Program-made: the position numbers and the translations under genes
In this document: positions 9,130-17,177 of the stretch, piece by piece
How positions within the stretch are numbered: the first letter of the stretch is position 1
Layout of the letters: each line of letters opens with the position of its first letter
The notes under the pieces: generated by a model
Database searches by the model: none
Told to the model about the DNA's origin: nothing
What the model saw: only the letters and a program-made list of their open reading frames with translations
NCBI GenBank assembly: GCA_031279575.1
Contig: JAITIG010000048.1
Coordinates: forward strand, 1 to 45,420
Length of the DNA stretch: 45,420 bases
Source: Bifidobacteriaceae bacterium
GTDB taxonomy: Bacteria > Actinomycetota > Actinomycetes > Actinomycetales > WQXJ01
Direction of reading: 5' to 3'

Positions 9130-9158
9130 CCGCGCGCCCTCCTTCGCCACGACCAGCG

Positions 9159-9188
9159 GTATAACCTTGGGTCAACGTTACAGTGCAA
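9159..9188 (-). promoter_or_regulatory. Candidate promoter of the nfeD-SPFH-ABC operon
   Basis: On the minus strand TTGCAC (9188-9183) is followed after 18 bases by TTATAC (9164-9159), a fair match to a housekeeping promoter. It overlaps the end of the upstream hydrolase gene. The AAGGAGG binding site and ATG of nfeD follow. The A/T-rich patch is conspicuous in this GC-rich DNA. Prediction by eye only. Confidence 0.35.
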
Positions 9189-10071
9189 GCTGTTGGCGCA
9201 GAAAAGCCGCCATCAGATCCCAGGCCTGGCGCGCGGCCCGGGTGTGGGCCAGGGTGAAGCCGTGGACGGCGCTGTCAAACCGGACGCGCTGGACTGGGCG
9301 GCCGGCCGCCTCCAACCGGCCGCCGAAGGCCTCGGCCTCCGCCGCCAGCGCGTCTTGGCCCGCCGTCAGAATCAGCGCGGGCGGGAAGGCCGCCAGGTCG
9401 CCGGCCGCGGCGTAGAGGGGCGAGACCAGCGGGTCTGCCCGCCGCGCCGGGTCGGGGCAGTAGCAGTCGTTGAACAGCCGGAGGTTGTCGGGGGTCAAGA
9501 ACCAGCGCGCCACCAGCCCGCGGCCGCGCGGCTTGTCATCGGGGTCGGTGAGCAGATCGAGCGCCGGGTAGTCGAGGACGGCCGCCCGCAGCGGCCAGTC
9601 CCCGCCGCCCGCCTGGCGCAGGCACGCCGCCGCCGCCAGGTTGCCGCCCGCGCTGTGCCCGCCGATGGCCGCCCGGGCGGGATCGACGCCGAGCTCCCCG
9701 GCCCGCGCCATGACCGCCGCGATGGCCGCGCCGATGGCGTCGAGCGCCGCCGGGAAGGGATGCTCCGGGGCCAGCGGGTAGTCGAGGCTGATGACGCGCA
9801 GCTTGGCCGCCGCCGCCAGGTGGGGCAGGAATGGGTCGTCCATCTCCGGGTGGCCGAGGATGAAGCCGCCGCCGTGGAGGTCGAAGAAGACCGGCTGGGG
9901 GCCCTCGCCGCCGCCGTAGGCCAAAGCCCTGACCGGCCCGGCGGCGGTGTCCAAGGCGATGGGCTGGCCGCGCGGCTTGGAGGCGGCGGCCCGGCCGCCC
10001 AGGCGGCGCAGGCGCGCCGCTTTGGCCAGGAGTTCTGCCCGCGAGGGCGGCTGGTTGTCAACGGTCCGCAT
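9178..10071 (-). CDS. Alpha/beta-hydrolase of the hormone-sensitive lipase family (esterase)
   Basis: 297 residues, typical for family IV bacterial esterases. The oxyanion-hole motif HGGG is at 66-69 and the nucleophile elbow GHSAGG has Ser140. The acid is Asp240 (GQDAL) and the base is His270 (VHGF). The N-terminal 45 residues would form the cap. All catalytic residues are present, so it should hydrolyse small acyl esters; the natural substrate is unknown. The ATG at 10071 has no clear ribosome binding site. It is divergent from the EamA transporter gene and ends 48 bases before nfeD on the same strand, so read-through into the nfeD operon is possible. Confidence 0.9.
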   Translation of the reverse strand: MRTVDNQPPSRAELLAKAARLRRLGGRAAASKPRGQPIALDTAAGPVRALAYGGGEGPQPVFFDLHGGGFILGHPEMDDPFLPHLAAAAKLRVISLDYPLAPEHPFPAALDAIGAAIAAVMARAGELGVDPARAAIGGHSAGGNLAAAACLRQAGGGDWPLRAAVLDYPALDLLTDPDDKPRGRGLVARWFLTPDNLRLFNDCYCPDPARRADPLVSPLYAAAGDLAAFPPALILTAGQDALAAEAEAFGGRLEAAGRPVQRVRFDSAVHGFTLAHTRAARQAWDLMAAFLRQQLAL

Positions 10072-10134
10072 AGGTCATCGCCACAGGCAGGCTACCAGCG
10101 CCGAGCCCCGGGGGCGGACGCCGGGCCGGGAGCA

Positions 10135-10140
10135 TAGGGT
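10135..10140 (+). promoter_or_regulatory. Candidate -10 box for a leaderless transporter transcript
   Basis: TAGGGT ends exactly 6 bases before the GTG at 10147. The intervening bases are TGGGGG. The spacing matches the vapB, leuS and glgA starts. The G-run could alternatively act as a poor Shine-Dalgarno, but it directly abuts the start codon, which is too close. Confidence 0.45.
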
Positions 10141-10146
10141 TGGGGG

Positions 10147-11088
10147 GTGCCATCGCCTGCCCAAAACCAGCGCGCCGCCGGCTTCGCCGCCATCGCCGCC
10201 ACCGCTGTGCTGTGGGGCACCACCGGCACCGCCGCCACCTTCGCGCCGGAAGCCGGGCCGCTCGCCATCGGCGCGGCCGCCTCGGGGATTGGCGGGCTGC
10301 TGCAAGCCGCCATCGCCTGGCCGGCCCTGCGCCGGGCGGCGCCGGACCTCAAACGCGAGGGCCGGCTGGTGGCTTTGGGCGCGCTGACGGTGTGGGTCTA
10401 CCCGCTGGCCTTCTACACCTCGATGCGGTTGGCGGGCGTGGCTGTGGGCACGGTTGTCTCGCTGGCCTCGGCCCCGCTCGCCTCCGGCCTGATTGAGCGG
10501 CTGGCAGAGCGGCGCCGGCTGGGCCGGCGCTGGGGTTGGGCGGCGGCCCTGGGCGGCGCCGGCGCCGCCTTGCTGTGCCTGGCCCCCAGCGCCGCGCCCA
10601 CGCCCCAGGGCGGGCTGGCCGCCGGTCTGGGCGCCGGCCTCGGCCCGGGGGGCGGCCTCGGGCTCGGCGTGGGGCTGGGGCTGGCGGCCGGCGCCAGCTA
10701 CGCCCTCTACACCTGGGTGGCGGGCCAGCTGATGCGGCGCGGCGTGGCCCGGGGGGCGGCCATGGGGGCGGTTTTCGGCGGCGGCGGGCTGCTGCTGATG
10801 CCGGTGCTGGCCGCCACCGGCGCGCCGCTGCTGGCCGGGCCCCGCCCGGCGGCGGTGGCCGCCTACATGGCGCTGGTCCCAATGCTGGCCGGCTACTTGC
10901 TGTTCGGCTACGGCCTGGCCCGCCTGCCGGCCAGCACCGCCACCGTCATCACCCTGGCCGAGCCGGCCGTGGCCACAGTCCTGGCCGTGGCCGTGGTGGG
11001 CGAGCGCCTGGCCGGCGCCGGCTGGGCGGGGATGGGGCTGATCGCCGCCGCCCTGGCCCTGCTGGCCCGCGCCCCGGCCGACCCGTGA
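10147..11088 (+). CDS. EamA/RhaT-family (DMT) inner-membrane exporter
   Basis: 313 residues with about ten hydrophobic segments, arranged as two tandem EamA halves (about 10-145 and 165-308). Both halves show the typical ending in which helix 9-10 reads 'TVITLAEPAVATVLA' and then 'GERLAGAGWAGMGLI'. Members export amino acids, purine or other metabolites; the substrate is not predictable here. The linker between halves is Gly/Leu-rich (LGAGLGPGGGLGLGVGLGL, about 160-178) and longer than usual. It starts with GTG and converges with the SDR gene after a 6-base gap. Confidence 0.85.
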   Translation: MPSPAQNQRAAGFAAIAATAVLWGTTGTAATFAPEAGPLAIGAAASGIGGLLQAAIAWPALRRAAPDLKREGRLVALGALTVWVYPLAFYTSMRLAGVAVGTVVSLASAPLASGLIERLAERRRLGRRWGWAAALGGAGAALLCLAPSAAPTPQGGLAAGLGAGLGPGGGLGLGVGLGLAAGASYALYTWVAGQLMRRGVARGAAMGAVFGGGGLLLMPVLAATGAPLLAGPRPAAVAAYMALVPMLAGYLLFGYGLARLPASTATVITLAEPAVATVLAVAVVGERLAGAGWAGMGLIAAALALLARAPADP

Positions 11089-11094
11089 AGCCGG

Positions 11095-11952
11095 CTACAG
11101 CCGGTCGCCGGCCCGCCCGGCGAAGTCCTCCATCGACTCGTTGATGCCGAACAAGTCGGCGGTCCAGTCCGCCAAACCGACCGGCCCCAGCCGCAGCAAA
11201 GGCACCACGCGCACAAACGGCGGCGCGATGATCTGCTTCGAGCCGCGCTCGATGCCGCGCAAGACGGCGCCCGCCACGCGCCTCGGCTCCAAGATCGGCA
11301 GCAGCGCCGGGACCTTGGTTTTGACGCCCGCGAACATGCCGGTGTCGATGTAGAACGGGCACACCGACATGGTCCCCACCGCCGCGCCGGCCTCCCGCAG
11401 CTCGTTTCTGAGCGACTCGTTGAAGGCGATCGCCCCCGCCTTGGAGGCGGCGTAGGCGGCCATGCGCGACCCGGCCAGCATGCCCGCGGCAGACGCCACC
11501 GTCACCACAAAGCCATAGTCCCGCTCCACCATCTCCGGTAAGAAGGCCCGGGTGACCCAAAACGGCGCCTTCAGATTGACGTCGATGGCGCGGTCGATGG
11601 CGGCCGGCGCCTCCTCCAGCAGCGGCCGGCCCGAGACCACGCCGGCGTTGTTGACCACGATGTCGACCGGCCCGGTGGCCTCGCCCGCCGCCGCCACAGC
11701 CGCCTGGTCGGTGACGTCGACCTGGTGGGCGCTGGCCCGGCCGCCCTGGGCCAAGATCTCATCGCGCACAGCGCCGGCCCGGGCGCCGTCCAGATCCCAG
11801 ACCGCCACGGCGCAGCCTTTGCGGGCCGCGCCCAGCGCCAAGCGCCGCCCCAAGCCGCTGCCGGCCCCGGTGATCACCGCCGCGGCGCCGTCCAGCGCCA
11901 CCCCCGCCTGGCGGTAGGCCGCCAGGTCGCCAAGAATCTGGGACAAGCTCAC
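11095..11952 (-). CDS. Short-chain dehydrogenase/reductase
   Basis: 285 residues. A Rossmann fold with TGAGSGLG (28-35) binds the dinucleotide, NNAG is at 101-104, and the catalytic set is Ser154, Tyr167 and Lys171 (YAASK). The C-terminal extension (about 205-285) with repeated hydrophobic residues resembles retinol-dehydrogenase/SDR16C-like members acting on lipophilic alcohols or ketones. That subfamily placement is an inference. The GTG at 11952 overlaps the gabD2-like stop by 4 bases (GTGA), so the two are translated together and probably act in one oxidation pathway (alcohol to aldehyde to acid). Confidence 0.88.
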   Translation of the reverse strand: MSLSQILGDLAAYRQAGVALDGAAAVITGAGSGLGRRLALGAARKGCAVAVWDLDGARAGAVRDEILAQGGRASAHQVDVTDQAAVAAAGEATGPVDIVVNNAGVVSGRPLLEEAPAAIDRAIDVNLKAPFWVTRAFLPEMVERDYGFVVTVASAAGMLAGSRMAAYAASKAGAIAFNESLRNELREAGAAVGTMSVCPFYIDTGMFAGVKTKVPALLPILEPRRVAGAVLRGIERGSKQIIAPPFVRVVPLLRLGPVGLADWTADLFGINESMEDFAGRAGDRL

Positions 11953-13541
11953 CGGCCCGCCGCCTTTCTGATCAGTTCCCTTGCTGTGACGTGCAAATAC
12001 TGCGAGCCCAAGGTCATCACCCGGGCGTAATTCTGGCGGCTGGTCCAACTCGGCGGCCCCAGCAGCAGCCCCCGCTGGCGGGCCACAGTTTGCGGCTCGG
12101 TGTATTTCTCCAAGCCCTCCACCCCGTGGCGCCGGCCCAGCCCGGACAGGCCGAAGCCGCCCATCGGCGCGTCGGTCGAGCCCCAGGCGGCGGCGTAGCC
12201 CTCGTTGATGTTGACCGTCCCGGCCCGCAGCCGCTCCGCCACGCGCCGCCCCCGGGCGGGCGAAGCCGTCCAAACCGCCGCGTTGAGGCCTTGGTCCGAG
12301 TCGTTGGCCAAGGCTATGGCCTCAGTCTCCGAGGCCACCGGGTAAAGCGAGACCACCGGCCCGAAGGTCTCCTCGCGCGCCACCGCCATGGCGCCGGTGA
12401 CCCCCTCCAGCACGGTCGGCTCGTAGAACAGCGGCCCCAGATCCTCGCGCCGGCGCCCGCCGGCCACCAGGCGCGCCCCTTGGGCCACCGCGCCGTCGAC
12501 ATGGGCCTCCACCTTGGCCAGCTGCCCCGGGCTGATCAGCGGGCCGAGGTCGACCTCCCAGCCGCCGCCGCCGCCGAGGCGCAACTCGGCCGCCCGGGCG
12601 GCGAAGGCCTGCCGGAAGGCCGGGTAGAGGCCCTGGTCGATGTAGATCCGCTCAATTGAGACGCAAAGCTGGCCGGTGTTGGCGAAGGAGGCCTGCACGG
12701 CGCCTTCGACGGCCCGCTCCAGCGGCGCGTCGTCGAGCACCAGCAGGGCGTTCTTGCCGCCCAGCTCCATCGACGAGCCGATCAGCCGGCGCCCGCACTG
12801 GGCCGCCACCTCGCGCCCCACAGCCGTCGAGCCGGTGAACATCACAAAGTCGCTGGCCTCGATGATCGGCCCGCCCAACTCGGCCCCGGGGCCGGTGACG
12901 GCTTGGACCACGCCCGGCGGCAGGCCCGCCTGGCGCAGCAGTTTGACCACGAACAGCCCCGTCAGCGGCGTCAGCGAATCAGGTTTGAGGATGACGGCGT
13001 TGCCCGCCAGCAGAGCCGGCACCGCGTCAGAGGCGGCCAGCGTCAGCGGGTAGTTCCACGGCGCGATCACCCCGACCACGCCCTTCGCCAAATGATGCAC
13101 ATAGGTGCTGGTCAGGCCGGGGATGGCGCCTTTGCGCCGCTCGCGGCCGAGCCAGCGGGGGGCCTTGGCGGCGTAGTAGCCGGCCGTCAGCAGCGCGTCC
13201 AAGAACTCCTCCAGCGCGCCGGTGCGGGACTTGCCGTTCTCGGCGTGGACCAGGTCCAGCAGCTCGTCGCGGTTGGCCCGCAGCAAGTCTTTGAAGCGCA
13301 CGATGACGTCTGCCCGCCGGGACGGCTTCATCGCCGCCCAGCCGCCTTGGGCGCGCCGGGCGACGGCGGCCGCGTGGCGCACGTCATCGGGCGCGCAGGC
13401 GGGCACCTGGCCGAGCAGGCGGCCGTCGATGGGGCTGGTGACGGGCCTGAGCGGGCGCGGCGCGGCGGTGGCGGCCTCGGCGGCGAGACCCTGCCACCAC
13501 TGGTGGACGGTGTATTGGGCGGGCGCGGCGGTCGGCGTCAT
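11949..13541 (-). CDS. gabD2: Succinate-semialdehyde dehydrogenase-like aldehyde dehydrogenase (GabD2 type)
   Basis: 530 residues, close to the mycobacterial GabD2 length. The aldehyde dehydrogenase active site is complete: Asn163 in PWNYP, Glu259 in MELGGKN and Cys293 in TGQLCVSIERIY. The end of the catalytic domain, with NINEGYAAAWGS and GLSGLGRRHG, closely resembles M. tuberculosis GabD2 as remembered. It would oxidise succinate semialdehyde or a similar aldehyde with NADP+. No GABA transaminase is adjacent, so the physiological substrate could instead come from the coupled SDR. GAAGGGA lies 5 bases before the ATG. It starts a probable two-gene operon. Confidence 0.85.
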   Translation of the reverse strand: MTPTAAPAQYTVHQWWQGLAAEAATAAPRPLRPVTSPIDGRLLGQVPACAPDDVRHAAAVARRAQGGWAAMKPSRRADVIVRFKDLLRANRDELLDLVHAENGKSRTGALEEFLDALLTAGYYAAKAPRWLGRERRKGAIPGLTSTYVHHLAKGVVGVIAPWNYPLTLAASDAVPALLAGNAVILKPDSLTPLTGLFVVKLLRQAGLPPGVVQAVTGPGAELGGPIIEASDFVMFTGSTAVGREVAAQCGRRLIGSSMELGGKNALLVLDDAPLERAVEGAVQASFANTGQLCVSIERIYIDQGLYPAFRQAFAARAAELRLGGGGGWEVDLGPLISPGQLAKVEAHVDGAVAQGARLVAGGRRREDLGPLFYEPTVLEGVTGAMAVAREETFGPVVSLYPVASETEAIALANDSDQGLNAAVWTASPARGRRVAERLRAGTVNINEGYAAAWGSTDAPMGGFGLSGLGRRHGVEGLEKYTEPQTVARQRGLLLGPPSWTSRQNYARVMTLGSQYLHVTARELIRKAAGR

Positions 13542-13595
13542 TGGTTTCCCTTCGCGAATGGTTGAACTGGGCTGGCTGCCAGTGTACTGGGCGGC

Positions 13596-14381
13596 TCAGT
13601 CCCAGCGGCCCAGCACCTGGGAGGCGACCGCCAAGGCGGCCGCGCCGGCCAAGCCGGTGCGCAGAACTTCGGGGCCGAGCCGGGCGGCCACCGCGCCGGC
13701 CGCGGCGAAGGCGGCCAGCTCCTGGGGGGTGATCGACCCTTCCGGGCCGACCAGCAAGAAGACTTCGCCGGCGGTCCGCATCGGGGCCAGCGCCTGGGCC
13801 AAGGCGGTGCCGGCCGACTCGTCCAAGACCACCGCCTGGGCGCCGGCGCCCGCGATCTCGCGCCGCAGCCGCTCGGCCAAAGCGGCCGAGCCGACAACCT
13901 CTTCGACTGGCGGCAGCAAGGCGCGGCGCGCCACCTGGCCCTCGGCCCGGACCACCTGCTGCCAGCGCCGCCGGCCCTTGGCGCCTGGCGCGCCCAGCCA
14001 GCGCGGCACGCTGCGCTCAGCCTGCCACGGGATGATCCTGTCGGCGCCCAATTGGGTGGCGGCCGCCGCTCCGGCCTCGTCGCGGCGCTGCTTGGCCAGC
14101 GCCTGGACCAGGGCCAGCGCCGGGCGGCGCGGCTCGACCCGCTCGACCCGCTCCACCGCCACCGCCAAAACCGCCTCCCCGGCGCCAAGGCCGCCCTCGG
14201 CGGCGGCGACCCGGCCGGCCAGGCGCAACCCGGCGGCATCGGACAGCAACACCGGCTGGCCTGGGCGCAAACGCTGGGCCGCGACCGCGTGGCGGGCCTC
14301 GGCGCCGGTCAGCCTGACAACCGCGCCCGCGCCGGCCCCGGCCAGCGCCTCCGGCGGCGCCCAGAACAGCGGCGCGGTCAC
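13596..14381 (-). CDS. rsmE: 16S rRNA (uracil-1498-N3)-methyltransferase RsmE
   Basis: 261 residues. An N-terminal PUA-like RNA-binding domain (about 1-75) is followed by a SPOUT methyltransferase domain (about 85-260). The knotted SAM pocket is visible as LVGPEGSITPQEL near 215-227 and LGPEVLRTGLAGAAAL near the C-terminus. It methylates N3 of U1498 in 16S rRNA. The GTG start overlaps the dnaJ stop by 4 bases. hrcA-dnaJ-rsmE is a common gene order in actinobacteria and Firmicutes, which supports the assignment. Confidence 0.93.
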   Translation of the reverse strand: MTAPLFWAPPEALAGAGAGAVVRLTGAEARHAVAAQRLRPGQPVLLSDAAGLRLAGRVAAAEGGLGAGEAVLAVAVERVERVEPRRPALALVQALAKQRRDEAGAAAATQLGADRIIPWQAERSVPRWLGAPGAKGRRRWQQVVRAEGQVARRALLPPVEEVVGSAALAERLRREIAGAGAQAVVLDESAGTALAQALAPMRTAGEVFLLVGPEGSITPQELAAFAAAGAVAARLGPEVLRTGLAGAAALAVASQVLGRWD

Positions 14382-15544
14382 TTCCCGGCCAGCTTGTCCC
14401 GCAGGCGGGAGAAGACCCCGCCGGCGGCCGCCGTCAAAGTTGCCGCCGGGCGCTCCTCGCCCCGCTCGGAGGCCAGGCGGCGCAGCAGCTCGCGCTGGAC
14501 GTCATCGAGGTCGGTGGGGATCTGCACATCCAAGGAGACGCGCAGGTCGCCGCGGGTTTTCTGGTTCAACCGGCCCACCCCCAGGCCGTCTAGCACAATC
14601 ACCTGGCCGGCCTGGGCGCCGGGCCGGATGTTGACCTGGCGGGGGCCGTCGAGGGTTTCGATCTCGATGGCCGCGCCCAGGGCGGCGGCGGTCATGGGCA
14701 CCGCCAGCGAGGCCAGCAAATCGTCGCCGTGGCGCTCGAACCCGGGGTGGCGGCGGACCTTGAACTCGATGTAGAGATCGGCGGCGGGGCCGCCGGCCGG
14801 GCCCGCCTCGCCCTGCCCCACCAGGCGCAGCCGGTTGCCGGAATCCACCCCCGGCGGGATGCGGACCTCGGCCGAGCGCCGGCCGCGGACGCGGCCTTGG
14901 CCGGAGCACTCCGGGCAGGGGCTGGCGATGACTGTGCCGTGGCCCTGGCACTGGCGGCACGGGTCCATGGTGCGCATCGTGCCCAGCAGCGAGCGCACCA
15001 GGCGCTCGCGCGCGCCCCGGCCCTGGCAGGCGGGGCAGGTGGCCGGGCTGGTGCCAGGGGCGCAGCAGGCGCCGCCGCAAACGCCGCAGCTCAGATAAGT
15101 GGTGTAGTCGACGCTGCGCGAGGCGCCGAAGACGGCATCGGCCAAGTCGATGGTCAGGCGCTCCAACTGGTCGCGGCCCCGGGCGGCCCGGGGGATGGGG
15201 CCGGGCTGGCCGGACCCGCCCGCCGCGGCGGTGAAGACGGCCTCGAAAATGTCGCCGAAGCCGGCGAAGCCGCCGCCAAACGAGCCGAACGGGCTGCCCG
15301 CGCCGGGCCCGGCCGCGCCGCCCCCCGGCGCCAGCGGGTCGACCCCGACATCGTACATTTCGCGTTTGGCCGGGTCGGACAAGACCTCGTAGGCGGCGTT
15401 GATCTGCTTGAACTTCTCCTCCGCCTGGGGGCTGTGGCCCACAATGTCGGGGTGGTGGGCGCGGCTCGCCTTGCGGTAGGCGGCCTTGACCTCATCGGCA
15501 GAACAGCCCCGGGCCAGGCCTAGGATGCCGTAATAGTCGTTCAT
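14378..15544 (-). CDS. dnaJ: Chaperone DnaJ (type I, HrcA-linked copy)
   Basis: 388 residues: J domain (1-70) with HPD at 31-33, a Gly/Phe-rich linker (about 73-115), four CxxC zinc motifs (Cys153/156, 170/173, 196/199, 210/213), two beta-barrel substrate domains, and a dimerisation end. It stimulates DnaK ATPase and delivers unfolded clients. In actinobacteria the copy next to hrcA is usually called DnaJ2, while DnaJ1 lies with dnaK; dnaK is not in this window. AAAGGAG stands just before the ATG. It lies 20 bases after hrcA and overlaps rsmE. Confidence 0.96.
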   Translation of the reverse strand: MNDYYGILGLARGCSADEVKAAYRKASRAHHPDIVGHSPQAEEKFKQINAAYEVLSDPAKREMYDVGVDPLAPGGGAAGPGAGSPFGSFGGGFAGFGDIFEAVFTAAAGGSGQPGPIPRAARGRDQLERLTIDLADAVFGASRSVDYTTYLSCGVCGGACCAPGTSPATCPACQGRGARERLVRSLLGTMRTMDPCRQCQGHGTVIASPCPECSGQGRVRGRRSAEVRIPPGVDSGNRLRLVGQGEAGPAGGPAADLYIEFKVRRHPGFERHGDDLLASLAVPMTAAALGAAIEIETLDGPRQVNIRPGAQAGQVIVLDGLGVGRLNQKTRGDLRVSLDVQIPTDLDDVQRELLRRLASERGEERPAATLTAAAGGVFSRLRDKLAGK

Positions 15545-15564
15545 AATCTCCTTTGCGGGCCGGC

Positions 15565-16578
15565 CTAGCCGGCCAGGATGCGGGACAAGTACAAGGCGAT
15601 CGCCCGCACCACCGCGATGGAACCCGGGTAGTCCATGCGGGTCGGGCCAAGCACGCCCAAGTGTGCCACAGCCTGCCCGGCGCCGTAAGTCGAGGCGATC
15701 AGCGAGGTCTCCTCCAGGGCCGCCTGGGTGGTCTCCCGGCCGATCCGGATTGCCACCTGGCCGGTGTCGGCCGACAGCTCGGAGAGCACTTTGAGCAGCA
15801 CCACCTGCTCCTCGATCGCCTCCAAGACGGGCATGAAGGCCCTGAAATCGCCTGAGGCGCGGGCCAGGTTCGAGGTTCCGGCCAGCACCAAACGCTCCTG
15901 GGGGTGGGCTTGGACCGAGTCCCGCAAAGCCTGCGACAGCTCCGCCGCCGCGCCCCGCAGCTCCGGCGCCACCGACTGCCGCAACCCGGCCAGGTTGGCC
16001 TCCGCCTCGGCCGGGGCGCGGCCCTGGACGGCCGCATTAAGCTTCTCGCGCAATTGGGCCGCCGCCTGCGGCCCCAGCGGCTGGCTGAGTTGGACCAGGC
16101 GCTGGGCGACCCGGCCGGCGTCCGTCACCACCACGATCAGGCAGCGGCCCGGCGCCAGTTCGACGATGTCGACCTGGCGGATCGCCGCCACCCGCAGCGA
16201 CGGGTATTGCACCACCGCCACCTGCTGGGTGAGCTGGGCCAGGGCGCGCACCGCGCGGGAGACAATCTGGTCCAAGTCCAGCGGGCCGTCCAGCAAAGTG
16301 GAGATGGCCCGGCGCTCGGCCGCGCTGAGCTGTTTGACGGTCGCCAACTGGTCCACGAAGACGCGGTAGCCGGCGTCGGTCGGCACCCGGCCGGCCGAGG
16401 TGTGCGGCTGGGCTATCAGCCCCGCCTCCTCCAGCACCGCCATGTCGTTGCGGATGGTGGCGGGCGAGACGCCCAGGTTGTGGCGTTCGACCAGGCCGCG
16501 CGAGCCGACCGGCTCGCCCGTCGAGACGTAGTCCTCCACGATCGCCCGCAGCACGCCCATCCGCCGCTGGTCCACCAT
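15565..16578 (-). CDS. hrcA: Heat-inducible transcription repressor HrcA
   Basis: 337 residues, the normal length. The N-terminal winged helix begins MVDQRRMGVLRAIVEDYV and contains the conserved SRGLVERHNLGVSPATIRND region (about 27-46, shortened here) and AGRVPTDAGYRVFVD. GAF-like and dimerisation parts follow. HrcA represses chaperone genes by binding CIRCE and is itself kept active by GroEL. The ATG at 16578 follows a purine-rich GAGGGGAGGGG run; the longer open frame upstream lacks family similarity. I saw no CIRCE repeat upstream, so this operon may not be autoregulated by that element. Confidence 0.95.
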   Translation of the reverse strand: MVDQRRMGVLRAIVEDYVSTGEPVGSRGLVERHNLGVSPATIRNDMAVLEEAGLIAQPHTSAGRVPTDAGYRVFVDQLATVKQLSAAERRAISTLLDGPLDLDQIVSRAVRALAQLTQQVAVVQYPSLRVAAIRQVDIVELAPGRCLIVVVTDAGRVAQRLVQLSQPLGPQAAAQLREKLNAAVQGRAPAEAEANLAGLRQSVAPELRGAAAELSQALRDSVQAHPQERLVLAGTSNLARASGDFRAFMPVLEAIEEQVVLLKVLSELSADTGQVAIRIGRETTQAALEETSLIASTYGAGQAVAHLGVLGPTRMDYPGSIAVVRAIALYLSRILAG

Positions 16579-16615
16579 GGCCACCCCTCCCCTCGTCTCG
16601 GCCCCGCGCCAGCCC

Positions 16616-16643
16616 AGTCTACGCGGGCGGCCGGCCGCGTCAG
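16616..16643 (-). promoter_or_regulatory. Candidate promoter of hrcA-dnaJ-rsmE
   Basis: On the minus strand CTGACG (16643-16638, overlapping the stop codon of the preceding gene) is followed after 16 bases by TAGACT (16621-16616). A leader of about 35 bases carries the purine-rich ribosome binding site of hrcA. No inverted CIRCE repeat (TTAGCACTC type) is visible. Confidence 0.4.
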
Positions 16644-17176
16644 GCGGCCAGCAGGCCATCCGGGGGGGCATCGTCGATGTCGCAGGGCAGCGGCAGCGGC
16701 GTGCGCCCGGCCAGGCGGAACAAGCGCACCAGGCGGCGCCGGCGCAGGCGGCGGGCCAGGGCCACGGCATCGTTCAAGAAGCGGCGCGCCAAGATGGCGC
16801 GGTACCACACCGCGCCCAGGTCCCGCACCAGGTCGCCGCACTGCGGGTGGGCCAGGTGGCGTTCGATTTGGGCCCGGTCGCCGGCCGCGGCGCGCAGCGC
16901 CGCCGACAGCTCCGAATGCTCCGGCCCGCCCGGCCTGGCGTCCAGCGCCGCCCGCGCCGCCGCCTCCACCGCCCGGGCCGCCGCCGGCTGCCACAGGCCC
17001 AGCCTGGCCAGCAGCAGCGCGGTCGAGGCCCGCCGGGTCAGCTGGAGGCGCAGCGCCGCCCAAGCCAAGTCGACCCGCCGGTGCAGCCGGTCGACCCGGC
17101 TGGCCGCCAGCCACACCGCCAGCACAATGCCCGCGGCGCCGCTCAGCGCGATCAATACCGGCCCCGTCCAATCCAT
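16640..17176 (-). CDS. Small single-span membrane protein, possibly LemA-like
   Basis: 178 residues. One N-terminal membrane helix (about 6-25) is followed by an Arg/Ala/Leu-rich helical cytosolic part. The stretch RVDLAWAALRLQLTRR (35-50) resembles the LemA pattern (NRVDxAWxxIxxQLxRR). Family membership is tentative because the following LIPNLV-like segment is not conserved. It starts 1 base after the pimA stop (TGAGATG), so it is translationally coupled and belongs to the phosphatidylinositol-mannoside operon. Small membrane proteins of unclear role often follow pimA in actinobacteria. Function unknown. Confidence 0.7.
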   Translation of the reverse strand: MDWTGPVLIALSGAAGIVLAVWLAASRVDRLHRRVDLAWAALRLQLTRRASTALLLARLGLWQPAAARAVEAAARAALDARPGGPEHSELSAALRAAAGDRAQIERHLAHPQCGDLVRDLGAVWYRAILARRFLNDAVALARRLRRRRLVRLFRLAGRTPLPLPCDIDDAPPDGLLAA

Positions 17177-17177
17177 C

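Noticed and set aside
9130..9150. Upstream GTG start for nfeD
   Set aside because: The AAGGAGG ribosome binding site lies inside this extension, at the right distance from the ATG at 9129.
16579..16639. CIRCE operator upstream of hrcA
   Set aside because: No TTAGCACTC-type inverted repeat or close variant is present.
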